Notes under the pieces: model-generated
The model's database searches: none
What the model saw: only the letters and a program-made list of their open reading frames with translations
What the model was told of the DNA's origin: nothing
NCBI GenBank assembly: GCA_017962825.1
Contig: JAGCUO010000155.1
Location: 1 to 64,000 of the forward strand
Source of the DNA: Lachnospiraceae bacterium
GTDB lineage: Bacteria; Bacillota; Clostridia; Lachnospirales; Lachnospiraceae
Reading direction: 5' to 3'
DNA: 64,000 bases
Shown: positions 54,449-63,598 of the stretch, piece by piece
Layout of the letters: each line of letters starts with the position of its first letter
Numbering within the stretch: the stretch's first letter is position 1
Position numbers and translations under genes: made by a program

Positions 54449-56106
54449 AAAATAAAAAATTCTATATGACCGGACTTGCGGCAAGACTCATCCTGGGACT
54501 TGCACTTTTCGTAGCCCTTGTTACGATCGGTTCGATCTATGTCGGCGTTAATACATACAGAGCATCAACCCACAGACACTATAATGATGTGGCTTATCAG
54601 GTTGCGCGTTCCGTCGAACTTCTTTTTGACAAAGAAGAACTTAAAGAATGGAGTAATGTCGCTATCGAATACAACACTACCGGAAACGGCGGTGACAGGA
54701 TAGCTCAGATCAGGGAATCGGAAGAGTACCTGAAATATCTTGATACCTTTACAAACCTTCGACGTGGAATGGATGTGGATGATATCTTCATCGGGGCTGT
54801 TGACGGGGACGAGATATGTTACATCCTTGATACGGATCCCATGGAAGACAGGAGATTTTCTCTTGGCGACAGGAGCGGTATCGAGGATTATTTCAGTGAC
54901 GGCCTTCGCACTGCCTGGCAGACCGGTATTCCTTACAACGGATATATGATCCATGAGACCGATTACGGATATACCATCACTGCTGTGTACCCGATAGTTT
55001 ATGAAGGCGGTACCATAGCATTTGTAGCTGTTGAATCTCCCATGAGAACTCTTCAGTCGGATGTTAACAGTTATATTTTCACCGTACTGATAATCGTAGG
55101 CATCATCTCGGTCATCCTCTTTGTTCTCACCGCGCTCATATTGGTAAATCTCCTTATCAGACCTATCAAGACGATCTCTCACGAAGCGGCATACTTCGTG
55201 GATAATAAAAACGAGATCTCCGAAAATCTCAAGAAGATCAAGAATCATGATGAGATTCAGGTTCTTGCCGAGAGCGTTCTTAAGATGGAGATCGGTATTA
55301 ACGAATATATTTCCAACCTGACCAAAGTAACGGCAGAGAAGGAGCGCATCGGAGCGGAACTAAATGTCGCTGCCAAGATTCAGGCGGATATGCTTCCGGG
55401 AATATTCCCCGCTTTCCCCGAGAGAAAAGAATTCGATCTCTACGCTTCCATGAATCCCGCGAAGGAAGTTGGAGGAGATTTCTATGATTTCTTCATGATA
55501 GATGATGATCACATCGGTCTTGTAATTGCCGATGTATCGGGTAAGGGAGTTCCTGCGGCACTCTTCATGGTCATTGCAAAGACTCTTATCAAAAACAGAG
55601 CACTCCTGGGCGGATCTCCTTCGGAAGTTCTTTCATATGCAAACGACCAGCTTGGTGAGGGAAACGAAGCCGAACTTTTCGTAACCGTATGGTTTGCGAT
55701 CATTGAGATATCAACCGGCAAGGGTATCGCCGCAAACGCAGGACATGAGCATCCCGCGCTTCGCAAAAAAGACGGCACATTTGAACTTATCAAATACCGT
55801 CACTCACCCGCGGTAGCTACTATGCCGGGTATAAATTTTAAAGAGCATGAATTTAAACTCGATCCCGGCGACAGCCTGTATGTATATACGGACGGTGTAA
55901 CCGAGGCTACAAGAAGTGACAATGTACTCTTCGGAACGGACAGAATGATAGCATCACTCAATAAGGATCCCGATGCGGATCCGAGGACAATGCTTGATAC
56001 GGTACGTAACGATATCGATGAATTCGTAGGTGACGCACCTCAGTTTGACGATATAACAATGCTTGGATTTAAGTATATGGGATCAGAAAAATCTCCATTG
56101 ACTTAA
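54445..56106 (+). CDS. membrane sensor PP2C phosphatase (RsbU/SpoIIE-like)
   Basis: 553 aa. TM1 at about 10-30, an extracytoplasmic sensor domain of about 170 residues, TM2 at about 210-235, HAMP-like/linker coiled coil, then a PP2C/SpoIIE domain: MNPAKEVGGDFYDFF, VIADVSGKGVPAALFM, YTDGVTEA, FDDITML with the metal-binding Asp residues. It should dephosphorylate the STAS protein in response to an external signal. Its last 24 bp overlap the convergent transporter gene. Confidence 0.94.
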   Translation: MKNKKFYMTGLAARLILGLALFVALVTIGSIYVGVNTYRASTHRHYNDVAYQVARSVELLFDKEELKEWSNVAIEYNTTGNGGDRIAQIRESEEYLKYLDTFTNLRRGMDVDDIFIGAVDGDEICYILDTDPMEDRRFSLGDRSGIEDYFSDGLRTAWQTGIPYNGYMIHETDYGYTITAVYPIVYEGGTIAFVAVESPMRTLQSDVNSYIFTVLIIVGIISVILFVLTALILVNLLIRPIKTISHEAAYFVDNKNEISENLKKIKNHDEIQVLAESVLKMEIGINEYISNLTKVTAEKERIGAELNVAAKIQADMLPGIFPAFPERKEFDLYASMNPAKEVGGDFYDFFMIDDDHIGLVIADVSGKGVPAALFMVIAKTLIKNRALLGGSPSEVLSYANDQLGEGNEAELFVTVWFAIIEISTGKGIAANAGHEHPALRKKDGTFELIKYRHSPAVATMPGINFKEHEFKLDPGDSLYVYTDGVTEATRSDNVLFGTDRMIASLNKDPDADPRTMLDTVRNDIDEFVGDAPQFDDITMLGFKYMGSEKSPLT

Positions 56107-57225
56107 GAGATATCCGGGGATGACTACGATGATGAAGAATAACCAGCTTGTGAGAGTAAAGACTTTGACAAACTGTTTACCGCGGCCCGGATATTCTCTT
56201 ACATAGATCCTGTAGTTGATGACGGATGCAAGAGAACCGATGAGAGAACAAAGGCCAGCGGTATCTGCTCCGTAGATGAGTCCCGCAAAACTCTCAGAGA
56301 AAGGATAGAGTACTATCGATGCGGGGACGTTGGATATTACCTGGCTGAGAAGTATTACCGAAACATATTCGTGTCCCGCAACAGTCTTCTGAAGAAATGC
56401 TTCTATGGAAGGGTTTGCGGTGATGGAAGATGAGAACACGAAAAAGCAGAAGAATGTTACGAGCAGAACATAGTCCACACTTCTGAGCAGTTTTCTGTTC
56501 ACGATAAGGACCGCTGCGATGACGATAAGAACCGCTGCGGGCCAAAGGTTAGTTCTTGATACGATAACAATAAGGATCATGACAAACAGGGCAAGATAGG
56601 TTATACGTCTTGCCTTGTATTCTTTTTTCCAGGGAACCAGATCAAGTTTGAATTCGATCTTCTTACCCTTTTCGCGTCTGAAATAAACCGTTACGAATAT
56701 GATGAGAAGTATTCCCGAGCTTACGCACAAAGGTGCCATGTGAAGGATAAATCTTCCTGCGCCCACTCCGGAACTGTTGAATAGAAAAAGATTCTGGGGA
56801 CTTCCGAAGGGCATCAGAAGTGAGCCGCGGATCGCAGCTATGTTTTCCATGGATATGATGGGGAGTATGCATTCTTCTCTGCCGACACTTCTGAATAGGA
56901 GTATGGTGAGGGGAACGAAGATTATGAGTGATACATCGTTTGTTACGAACATTGATGTAAAGAAAACTCCGAATATAAGGAAGAGCGAAAGAGACACCAT
57001 GGTCGAAAATCCGGAGCTGTATTTAACGAGGGGTCTGAAGAGGTCTTCCTGCTTGAAACCTTCAAGCACCGTGAGCATCATGAACAGGATCCCGAGAGTG
57101 TGCCAGTCAATTGCACCGAGAAGTTCTTTTCCGGGAGGTGTTATGAAAAGGGATATTACGGCCGCCAGTATCGATACGGGCAGCATGGGATCTTTTTTTA
57201 TTTTTGCGATAAGTTTATTAAGCAT
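56083..57225 (-). CDS. ArsB/NhaD/SLC13-type transporter, second copy
   Basis: 380 aa, about ten hydrophobic segments, with VTNDVSLIIFVPLTI in the first half matching the ion-transporter-superfamily hairpin (ND for the DN of the 22381 transporter) and a QVISNVPASIVLYPFS hairpin in the second half. Start at 57225 after GGAGAA; the upstream in-frame extension has no ribosome binding site. It is only distantly similar to the transporter at 22381. Substrate unknown. Confidence 0.83.
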   Translation of the reverse strand: MLNKLIAKIKKDPMLPVSILAAVISLFITPPGKELLGAIDWHTLGILFMMLTVLEGFKQEDLFRPLVKYSSGFSTMVSLSLFLIFGVFFTSMFVTNDVSLIIFVPLTILLFRSVGREECILPIISMENIAAIRGSLLMPFGSPQNLFLFNSSGVGAGRFILHMAPLCVSSGILLIIFVTVYFRREKGKKIEFKLDLVPWKKEYKARRITYLALFVMILIVIVSRTNLWPAAVLIVIAAVLIVNRKLLRSVDYVLLVTFFCFFVFSSSITANPSIEAFLQKTVAGHEYVSVILLSQVISNVPASIVLYPFSESFAGLIYGADTAGLCSLIGSLASVINYRIYVREYPGRGKQFVKVFTLTSWLFFIIVVIPGYLLSQWRFF

Positions 57226-57296
57226 ATATTTTCTCCGAAAAAAATCGATGTAAATTGTATCACATAGTGTCAAGATTCTGTATAGGGAATGAAAAC

Positions 57297-57325
57297 TTGC
57301 CATATAGTATTCAAAACTATATAAT
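57297..57325 (+). promoter_or_regulatory. promoter of the DUF1836 gene
   Basis: TTGCCA (57297-57302), 17-bp spacer, TATAAT (57320-57325). A perfect 12-bp palindrome, GGGGATATCCCC, lies downstream at 57372-57383 just before the start codon. Confidence 0.65.
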
Positions 57326-57390
57326 GAATATGTTCTTTATTAGGACGTTTACCAATATTTATGGAGTTTTTGGGGATATCCCCTTGTGTC

Positions 57391-58017
57391 ATGCCGATGA
57401 GCGAAGAAAAATTTACAGAAACAGTAGAACGTGCAATAGATAATCTCAGGACTATAAATACCATTTCTCCGGATGAATTTCCGGCGATGGATCTTTATAT
57501 GGATCAGCTTACGACCTTTATGGACAGAAAGCTTTCCGGCCTTGTAAGAAAGCCTTCCAAAGACAAGGTGCTGACAAAGACCATGATCAACAATTATGCC
57601 AAGAATCATCTGATCCAGCCTCCCGTTAAGAAGAAGTATTCCAAGGAGCATATGCTGGAGCTTTTGTTTATTTTTTATTTCAAGTCATTCCTGTCCATAG
57701 GGGATATCCAGACCCTTCTTTCTCCTCTTGCGGAGGAACTTGACGGAAAAGGATATACCGCGGAAAGACTTTATGCACAGATGATCCAGGCCGGTAAGGG
57801 TGCAAGAGGAAAGCTGAAAAAAGACCTTGATGAAAAGGTTGAAAAAGTGGACCGTGCATTTGATGATGCTCCGGAAGACGAAAGAGAATATCTCAAGAAG
57901 TTCAGTTTTATCTGTCAGCTGGGATATGATATTTATCTGAAAAAGACCATCATCGAGCATATGATCGATGATATGGCGGAGGAGCAGTTCCTCAGGGAAA
58001 GTAGCGACGATAAATAA
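57391..58017 (+). CDS. DUF1836 family protein
   Basis: 208 aa from the ATG at 57391; ATGs at 57361 and 57397 are alternatives, and none has a good ribosome binding site. DUF1836 core: DKVLTKTMINNYAKNHLIQPPVKKKYSKEHMLELLFIFYFKSFLSIGDIQTLL, which looks like a MerR-type HTH region, followed by a charged helical tail. Probable DNA-binding protein; target unknown. Confidence 0.85.
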   Translation: MPMSEEKFTETVERAIDNLRTINTISPDEFPAMDLYMDQLTTFMDRKLSGLVRKPSKDKVLTKTMINNYAKNHLIQPPVKKKYSKEHMLELLFIFYFKSFLSIGDIQTLLSPLAEELDGKGYTAERLYAQMIQAGKGARGKLKKDLDEKVEKVDRAFDDAPEDEREYLKKFSFICQLGYDIYLKKTIIEHMIDDMAEEQFLRESSDDK

Positions 58018-58024
58018 CCGATGA

Positions 58025-58058
58025 AAAAAGACATCTCGTTCAGTTGAGATGTCTTTTT
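58025..58058. terminator. bidirectional terminator between DUF1836 and the response regulator
   Basis: Perfect 13-bp inverted repeat AAAAAGACATCTC/GAGATGTCTTTTT with 8-base loop, T-run on both strands. It overlaps the stop codon of the - strand gene. Confidence 0.88.
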
Positions 58059-58818
58059 ATTTGCTGTACTTTTGCGATACGAAGAACTGCTTCAGAGTTT
58101 TTATCAGGTCCGCTTTGTTGATGGTCTTTAACAGGTAGCCCGCAGGTCTTAAGCTCATGACTTTCATGATGCTTTCTTTATCGTTCTTGCCTGTAAGGAA
58201 CATTACCGGGATGCCGGATATCTCCGGATCGGACTTCATCATCTCGTAAACCTTCGGGCCGTTTGTGATGGGCATGTCGTAATCAAGGAGCAGAAGATCG
58301 ATCTGATTGTTTGACATATGATTGATGGCCTGAAGTGCAGAAGATACGATCGTGACGTTGTAGTCATTCTTAAGCCATTCCCTGATAATCTTAAGATAGG
58401 TTGCATCATCGTCCACCACAAGGATGTTCTTTTTCTGTGTAAAGTCATCCGACGTGTATTTGTTCATATCACTTATGAGCCTCGCCATATCAAGGGGGCG
58501 GGCCATAGTGTCGCAAAGTGAAGCCTGAGGAATGGTCCTGCAGACATATTGGAATTCGTCGGGATCGCCTATCAGATAGAGCAGCTTGTTTTCCTCGATG
58601 CAAAGATCCTTCATGTACACCAAGACGGAAGATATAAGTTCTATGTTCTAAATCTTGTCGGTGTAAAAGAGAATGAGCGCACAGTCTTCCTTATATCTCT
58701 GGATCGAATTGACATTAACCGGTTCTTCGAGGACATTGAAGCCTGCTTTGATGAGTCCGCCGGTAATGGCACTTGTCATGAAGTTTTTCTCTTTTCTGAT
58801 GAAAAGGATCGATGCCAT
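58057..58818 (-). pseudogene. two-receiver response regulator interrupted by an in-frame TAG
   Basis: Reading from the ATG at 58818 (AAAGAGG upstream), 56 codons lead to a TAG at 58650-58648, and the same frame continues without further stops to 58057. The first part plus the start of the second makes one receiver-like domain (MASILFIRKEKNF ... ALILFYTDKI, stop, NIELISSVL). A canonical receiver domain follows: ILVVDDDATYL, LLLLDYDMPITNG with the phospho-Asp, MFLTGK and LLKTI. No DNA-binding output domain. The 3' part could still be made from TTG/GTG/ATG codons at 58623-58614, but these have no evident ribosome binding site. Either a single nonsense mutation, readthrough, or a sequencing error. 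Confidence 0.78.
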
Positions 58819-58950
58819 TTTTTATACCTCTTTGGAAACATAATAACATTTTATAATGCTTTATATAACGCTTGAAAGATGCACAATTATTAAATGTTTG
58901 TAAAGCAGTTTCGGGGCTTTGAAAAAGAACGTGCGAGCCCCTTGAATTTC

Positions 58951-58979
58951 TTGCAAGAAGGGGGATTTTTAGGTATAAT
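58951..58979 (+). promoter_or_regulatory. promoter of the SPFH operon with overlapping inverted repeats
   Basis: TTGCAA (58951-58956), 17-bp spacer, perfect TATAAT (58974-58979). The -35 is embedded in TTCTTGCAAGAA (58948-58959), itself inside CCCCTT...AAGGGGG. A further GGGGCT (58913-58918) can pair with AGCCCC just upstream. The dyad over the -35 looks like an operator (inference). Confidence 0.7.
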
Positions 58980-59028
58980 TTTATCGCTGTGAATTTTATG
59001 GCAATTTATCTACAGGAGGGATATAAAA

Positions 59029-60384
59029 ATGGGACTTATCAGTGCCGCAATGTCAGCAGCAGGCGGAACACTTGCCGATCAGTGGCTTGAGTTTTTCTAC
59101 TGCGACTCCATGTCTAATGACGTCCTTCTCACCAAAGGACAGATGAGAACCAATGGTTCCAGAAACAGCAATACCAAGGGAAATGACAACATCATTTCTA
59201 ACGGCTCCAAGATCGCAGTTAACGAAGGCCAGTGCATGATCATCGTTGATCAGGGTGCCGTAGTTGATTTCTGTGCCGAGCCCGGTGAGTTCATTTATGA
59301 TACATCGACCGAGCCTTCACTTTTCTATGGAAAACTTGGTGAGAATCTTCTCAATACCTTCAAGACCATAGGTAAGAGAATCGCTATGGGCGGCAATACC
59401 GGAAAGGATCAGAGAGTATATTTCATCAATACCAAGGAGATCCTTCAGAACAAGTGGGGAACTCCCCAGACTGTTCCTTTCAAGATCGTAGATCCCGATC
59501 TCGGAATGAAGCTTACCGTTAACATCAAGGCTAACGGTGAATATTCCTTCAAGATCGTAGATCCCCTTCTTTTCTATAAGCATGTTTCCGGTAATGTTAC
59601 CGGTGATTACACCAAGGATAACCTTGCTTCCATCATGAAGTCAGAGCTTTGCAGCGCACTTCAGCCTGCATTTGCAAAGATTTCCGCTCAGCGTATCGAG
59701 TACGATCAGCTCGTAGGACATACTACCGAGCTTTGCAACATCCTCAACGAGGAGCTTTCATCTCAGTGGGGCGACTTAAGAGGTATTAACATCGCTTCCA
59801 TCTCCATCAATTCCGTTAAGGCTAATGAGGAAGATGAGAAGAGACTTAAGGATGCTCAGGAGAGAGCAGTCTACAGAGATCCCAACATGGGTGCTGCAGC
59901 CATGACTCTCGGAACCGTAAACGCTATGGAAGCAGCTGCAAAGAACACCTCTACCGGACCCATGATGGCATTCGCAGGAATGAACATGGCAGGTATGATG
60001 GGCGGACAGCAGGCAGCAGGTATGTATCAGATGGGTCAGGCTCAGCAGATGTACCAGCAGCCTATGCAGCAGCCTCAGATGCAGGCAGGTGCTGTGGCAG
60101 CAGCTCCCGTTAACGGATGGACCTGCTCTTGCGGCGCTACCGGCAATACCGGAAGATTCTGCGGAAGCTGCGGATCACCCAAGCCTTCCGATGCAGGCTG
60201 GACATGCTCATGCGGAACCGTAAACCAGGGTAACTTCTGCAACAACTGCGGCGCTAAGCGTCCTTCAGGCGCACCTCTTTACAAGTGCGACAAGTGCGGA
60301 TACGAGCCCGAGGATCCCGCAAATCCTCCCAAGTTCTGCCCTCAGTGCGGTGACCCCTTCAATGATGCTGACATCAAGCAGTAA
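59029..60384 (+). CDS. SPFH-domain protein with triple zinc ribbon (YdjI-like)
   Basis: 451 aa. N-terminal SPFH-like domain (about 30-290; NEGQCMIIVDQGAVVDFCAEPG) as in B. subtilis YdjI and the 'virion core protein' group. A Met/Gln/Ala-rich low-complexity linker (about 300-360) is followed by three zinc ribbons: CSCGATGNTGRFCGSCG, CSCGTVNQGNFCNNCG and CDKC...CPQC. In B. subtilis YdjI acts with the PspA-like stress protein YdjF at the membrane. ACAGGAGGG precedes the ATG. Probable membrane-stress scaffold. Confidence 0.92.
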   Translation: MGLISAAMSAAGGTLADQWLEFFYCDSMSNDVLLTKGQMRTNGSRNSNTKGNDNIISNGSKIAVNEGQCMIIVDQGAVVDFCAEPGEFIYDTSTEPSLFYGKLGENLLNTFKTIGKRIAMGGNTGKDQRVYFINTKEILQNKWGTPQTVPFKIVDPDLGMKLTVNIKANGEYSFKIVDPLLFYKHVSGNVTGDYTKDNLASIMKSELCSALQPAFAKISAQRIEYDQLVGHTTELCNILNEELSSQWGDLRGINIASISINSVKANEEDEKRLKDAQERAVYRDPNMGAAAMTLGTVNAMEAAAKNTSTGPMMAFAGMNMAGMMGGQQAAGMYQMGQAQQMYQQPMQQPQMQAGAVAAAPVNGWTCSCGATGNTGRFCGSCGSPKPSDAGWTCSCGTVNQGNFCNNCGAKRPSGAPLYKCDKCGYEPEDPANPPKFCPQCGDPFNDADIKQ

Positions 60385-60403
60385 TAATAATTTGATTATC
60401 AAG

Positions 60404-60434
60404 AGCCCGTCCTCAAAATGGGGACGGGCTTTTT
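60404..60434 (+). terminator. intrinsic terminator after the SPFH gene
   Basis: AGCCCGTCC (60404-60412) pairs with GGACGGGCT (60422-60430), then TTTTG. Being short-tailed and only 16 bp before the next start, it may let part of transcription through into the next gene. Confidence 0.82.
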
Positions 60435-60449
60435 GAAAGGATGACAAAG

Positions 60450-61217
60450 ATGCAGGCAACTCTTGTTTTATGGATCGTATATCTTGTTCTTTTTTTCGCA
60501 GCGGTCATTACCGTTGCGGTGATCATTCATAAGATCAAAGCCAAGGCGCGTCAGATTTCCAGGGATGTGTTCGGAAATGATGATCTTATCGGATCATTAA
60601 AAAAGAGCGAGCAGGAATATCTTCAGACTCCCAGATCGGTCTCCGACGGATCTTCCATTTATGCGCCCAAACTGGCTAAGGATTTCCCCGAATTTAATGT
60701 GGGTGAGATGACCGCCAGGGCCGAGAACTGTCTTAAAGAGTATCTCATGGCATTGGATACAAGAGATGCTTCCAAACTTCAGGATGGTAATGAAGAACTT
60801 AAAGAGGCTCTTTTCCTGAGATTAAACGATCTTAATCTCCGTGATATCAAAGAGCATTACGAGGGTATCAAGATCCACCATACCGTTTTGAATACCTATA
60901 ATAAATTCCCCGGAAGATGCGTTGTCAGATTCCAGTCATCCCTCCAGTATACATTCTGGGCAGAGGATGCAAACGGCAAAGTGATCAGAGGCAGGAAGGA
61001 TATTCTGGATCAGACCAGGTATTTCATCGATTGCTGCTACATTCAGGATGCCGATAAAGTGGAAAATATCGCTGCCGCAGGACATGCACTCAATTGTCCC
61101 AACTGCGGAGGCGCGATAACAAATCTCGGTGTTAAGACCTGTCCTTATTGCGGATCTGTCGTAACCGAGTTCAATATCAAGGTTTGGAATTTCTGTGCGA
61201 TCAAGGAGAGCGTTTAA
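60450..61217 (+). CDS. membrane-anchored Tim44-like protein with zinc ribbon
   Basis: 255 aa. One N-terminal TM helix (about 3-27), a Tim44-like domain (about 85-210; ARAENCLKEYLMALDTRDASKLQ, RFQSSLQYTFWAED) and a C-terminal zinc ribbon CPNCGGAITNLGVKTCPYCGS. The ATG at 60450 is favoured because AAAGGA is 8 bp upstream; the ATG at 60441 lies directly on that site. With the SPFH gene upstream it shares the C-terminal zinc-ribbon plan, and its stop overlaps the pcrA start. Confidence 0.85.
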   Translation: MQATLVLWIVYLVLFFAAVITVAVIIHKIKAKARQISRDVFGNDDLIGSLKKSEQEYLQTPRSVSDGSSIYAPKLAKDFPEFNVGEMTARAENCLKEYLMALDTRDASKLQDGNEELKEALFLRLNDLNLRDIKEHYEGIKIHHTVLNTYNKFPGRCVVRFQSSLQYTFWAEDANGKVIRGRKDILDQTRYFIDCCYIQDADKVENIAAAGHALNCPNCGGAITNLGVKTCPYCGSVVTEFNIKVWNFCAIKESV

Positions 61218-63505
61218 TGGGCCTTACTGACGGTTTGAATCCTATGCAGCTTGCCGCTGTCACAGCTCCCGACGGACCTCTTTTGATACTTGCGGGTGCA
61301 GGATCGGGCAAGACACGCACACTTACATACAGGATCGCATATCTCATTTCCGAGAGAAAAGTAAATCCTTATAATATTCTCGCCGTAACCTTCACCAACA
61401 AGGCTGCGGGAGAGATGAGGGAAAGGGTAGAGAATCTGGTAGGACCGGATGCAAGGTTCATGCAGGTATCTACCTTTCATTCCGCATGCATGAGAATATT
61501 AAGATCGAACATTTCTCTTCTGGGATATGACGACAGATTTACGGTATACGACACGGACGATCAGAAATCCGTGATGAAAAGCGTATGCAAACGTCTCAAT
61601 GTAGACACCAAGAGATATAAAGAAAGATCCATACTTTCCGAGATCTCATCCGCCAAAAACGAGCTCATGGGTGTTTCGGAATATGAAAAATACGTTTTAA
61701 ACGATTTTACCAAGACGGTCTATGCAAGGTGTTACAACGAATATCAGGAGACTCTTAAAAAGAACGGAGCCGTCGATTTCGATGACATCATCATGCTGAC
61801 GGTAAAACTGTTCAGGGAATTTCCCGAGGTGCTTGATAAATACAGGGAGAGATTTAAATACATCCTAGTGGATGAGTATCAGGATACCAATACCGCCCAG
61901 TTCGAGCTTATAAGACTGCTGGCAGACAAATACAGAAACCTCTGCGTTGTAGGTGACGACGATCAGTCCATCTACAGATTCCGCGGAGCAAATATCAGAA
62001 ACATTCTGGATTTCGAAGAGCATTATCCCGAAGCTACGGTCATAAAGCTGGAACAGAATTACCGCTCCACCAGATATATCCTCGATGCGGCCAATTCCGT
62101 AATAAGCAATAATACAGGCCGCAAGGACAAGAGACTTTGGACGGAGGAAGAGGGCGGTAAGAAACCTGTATTTACCCAGTTTGATACCGCATTCGAGGAG
62201 GCTGAGTATATAGTCTCCGACATAAAGCACCGCAAGAAGATGGGAACCGCGGATTACGGAAGCTGTGCCGTTTTGTACAGAACCAATGCACAGTCCCGTA
62301 TCATAGAAGAAAGACTTATTATGGCGGGCATTCCGTATAATGTGGTGGGAGGCATCAACTTCTATTCGAGAGCCGAGATCAAGGATATCCTCGCATATCT
62401 GAAGGTGGTAGACCTCGGAATCGATGACCTGTCGGTTAGGAGAATAGTAAACGTCCCCAAGAGAGCCATAGGAAATGCCACTCTTGAAAAGGTTCAGGAT
62501 TATGCGGAGGCAAGGGATCTGTCCCTTTATACCGCAATGGTTCAGGCAGATGACATTCCGGGGCTCGGAAAGACTGCAGCCAAGCTTAATGCATTCACCG
62601 ATCTGATAGGAGTCCTCAGGGGCTACAGAGATAACGGTACCATTGCCGAGCTCATAGCCAAGATAATCGAACTTACGGACTATGAGGAATATCTCAAGGA
62701 TCTGGATGAGGAAAAGGCGGATGACCGTATCGGCAACGTTAACGAACTTGTAAGTAAGGCGGTAGCTTTTTCGGAAAGCAAGCCTGATGCGACTCTTTCG
62801 GATTTCCTTGAAGAGGTTGCGCTGGTAAGTGACCTGGATTCTGCGGATCTTTCGGAACAGAGAGTTCTTCTTATGACCCTTCATTCTGCAAAGGGACTTG
62901 AATTTCCCATTGTATATCTGACGGGAATGGAGGACGGACTTTTCCCGGGATATCTGGCTGTATCATCCGGAGACCTCGAGGATATCGAAGAGGAAAGGCG
63001 CCTTGCCTATGTCGGAATGACAAGAGCCGAGAAAGAGCTCATCATGACCTGTGCCAAGGCAAGAATGCTCCGCGGGGAGACTCAGTTTAATCCGGTCAGC
63101 AGATTTGTTACGGAGATTCCTTCGGAATGCGTTGAGGGCTATATCCCCAAGAGGAAAAGACCTTCATACGACGATTATGATGAGGGATATTCAAGAAAAA
63201 CCTACAGCTATCAGACCATCGAAAAGAATCCGGCAAGACGTGCGGATGAGAAGGTAACTCCCGTAAAGCCTGTATTTTCCAAGGATTCTTTTGCATCTTT
63301 GGGTATAAGAAAGGGTGTAGGGACCGCATCCTCTCCCGCAGAGGTCGATTACGGAGTGGGAGACAGGGTAAGGCATTTCAAATTCGGTGCCGGAACCGTG
63401 ACGAATATCGTCAAAGAACCCAGAGATTACAAGGTTACCGTGGACTTTGATGCCCACGGCACAAAAGTGATGTATGCTTCCTTTGCAAAACTTGTTAAGG
63501 AGTGA
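61217..63505 (+). CDS. pcrA: ATP-dependent DNA helicase PcrA/UvrD
   Basis: 762-aa superfamily-1A 3'-5' helicase. Motif I LAGAGSGKTRTLTYR, motif II VDEYQDTN, motif III GDDDQSIYRFRGA, motif IV LEQNYRST, motif V TLHSAKGLEF, motif VI RRLAYVGMTRA. The C-terminal Tudor-like tail (GDRVRHFKFGAGTV) that binds RNA polymerase in PcrA is present. The ATG overlaps the upstream stop (TAATG); a longer frame into the zinc-ribbon gene is rejected. Confidence 0.97.
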   Translation: MGLTDGLNPMQLAAVTAPDGPLLILAGAGSGKTRTLTYRIAYLISERKVNPYNILAVTFTNKAAGEMRERVENLVGPDARFMQVSTFHSACMRILRSNISLLGYDDRFTVYDTDDQKSVMKSVCKRLNVDTKRYKERSILSEISSAKNELMGVSEYEKYVLNDFTKTVYARCYNEYQETLKKNGAVDFDDIIMLTVKLFREFPEVLDKYRERFKYILVDEYQDTNTAQFELIRLLADKYRNLCVVGDDDQSIYRFRGANIRNILDFEEHYPEATVIKLEQNYRSTRYILDAANSVISNNTGRKDKRLWTEEEGGKKPVFTQFDTAFEEAEYIVSDIKHRKKMGTADYGSCAVLYRTNAQSRIIEERLIMAGIPYNVVGGINFYSRAEIKDILAYLKVVDLGIDDLSVRRIVNVPKRAIGNATLEKVQDYAEARDLSLYTAMVQADDIPGLGKTAAKLNAFTDLIGVLRGYRDNGTIAELIAKIIELTDYEEYLKDLDEEKADDRIGNVNELVSKAVAFSESKPDATLSDFLEEVALVSDLDSADLSEQRVLLMTLHSAKGLEFPIVYLTGMEDGLFPGYLAVSSGDLEDIEEERRLAYVGMTRAEKELIMTCAKARMLRGETQFNPVSRFVTEIPSECVEGYIPKRKRPSYDDYDEGYSRKTYSYQTIEKNPARRADEKVTPVKPVFSKDSFASLGIRKGVGTASSPAEVDYGVGDRVRHFKFGAGTVTNIVKEPRDYKVTVDFDAHGTKVMYASFAKLVKE

Positions 63506-63598
63506 TACAATAAGTTGATTTACCAGGGCTATGAATACAGAATGTGATCCGGCCCACGTAAATAAATAAGTGACTATATATGTGGAAAGGCGGTACAT

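Noticed and set aside
58648..58650. TAG read as pyrrolysine in the response regulator
   Set aside because: No methylamine methyltransferase or pyl genes are in the window, and receiver proteins are not known to use pyrrolysine. A nonsense mutation is simpler.
58913..58970. Possible riboswitch or attenuator before the SPFH gene
   Set aside because: The hairpins lie upstream of and over the -35 box of the best promoter, so they would not be in the main transcript; an operator is more likely.
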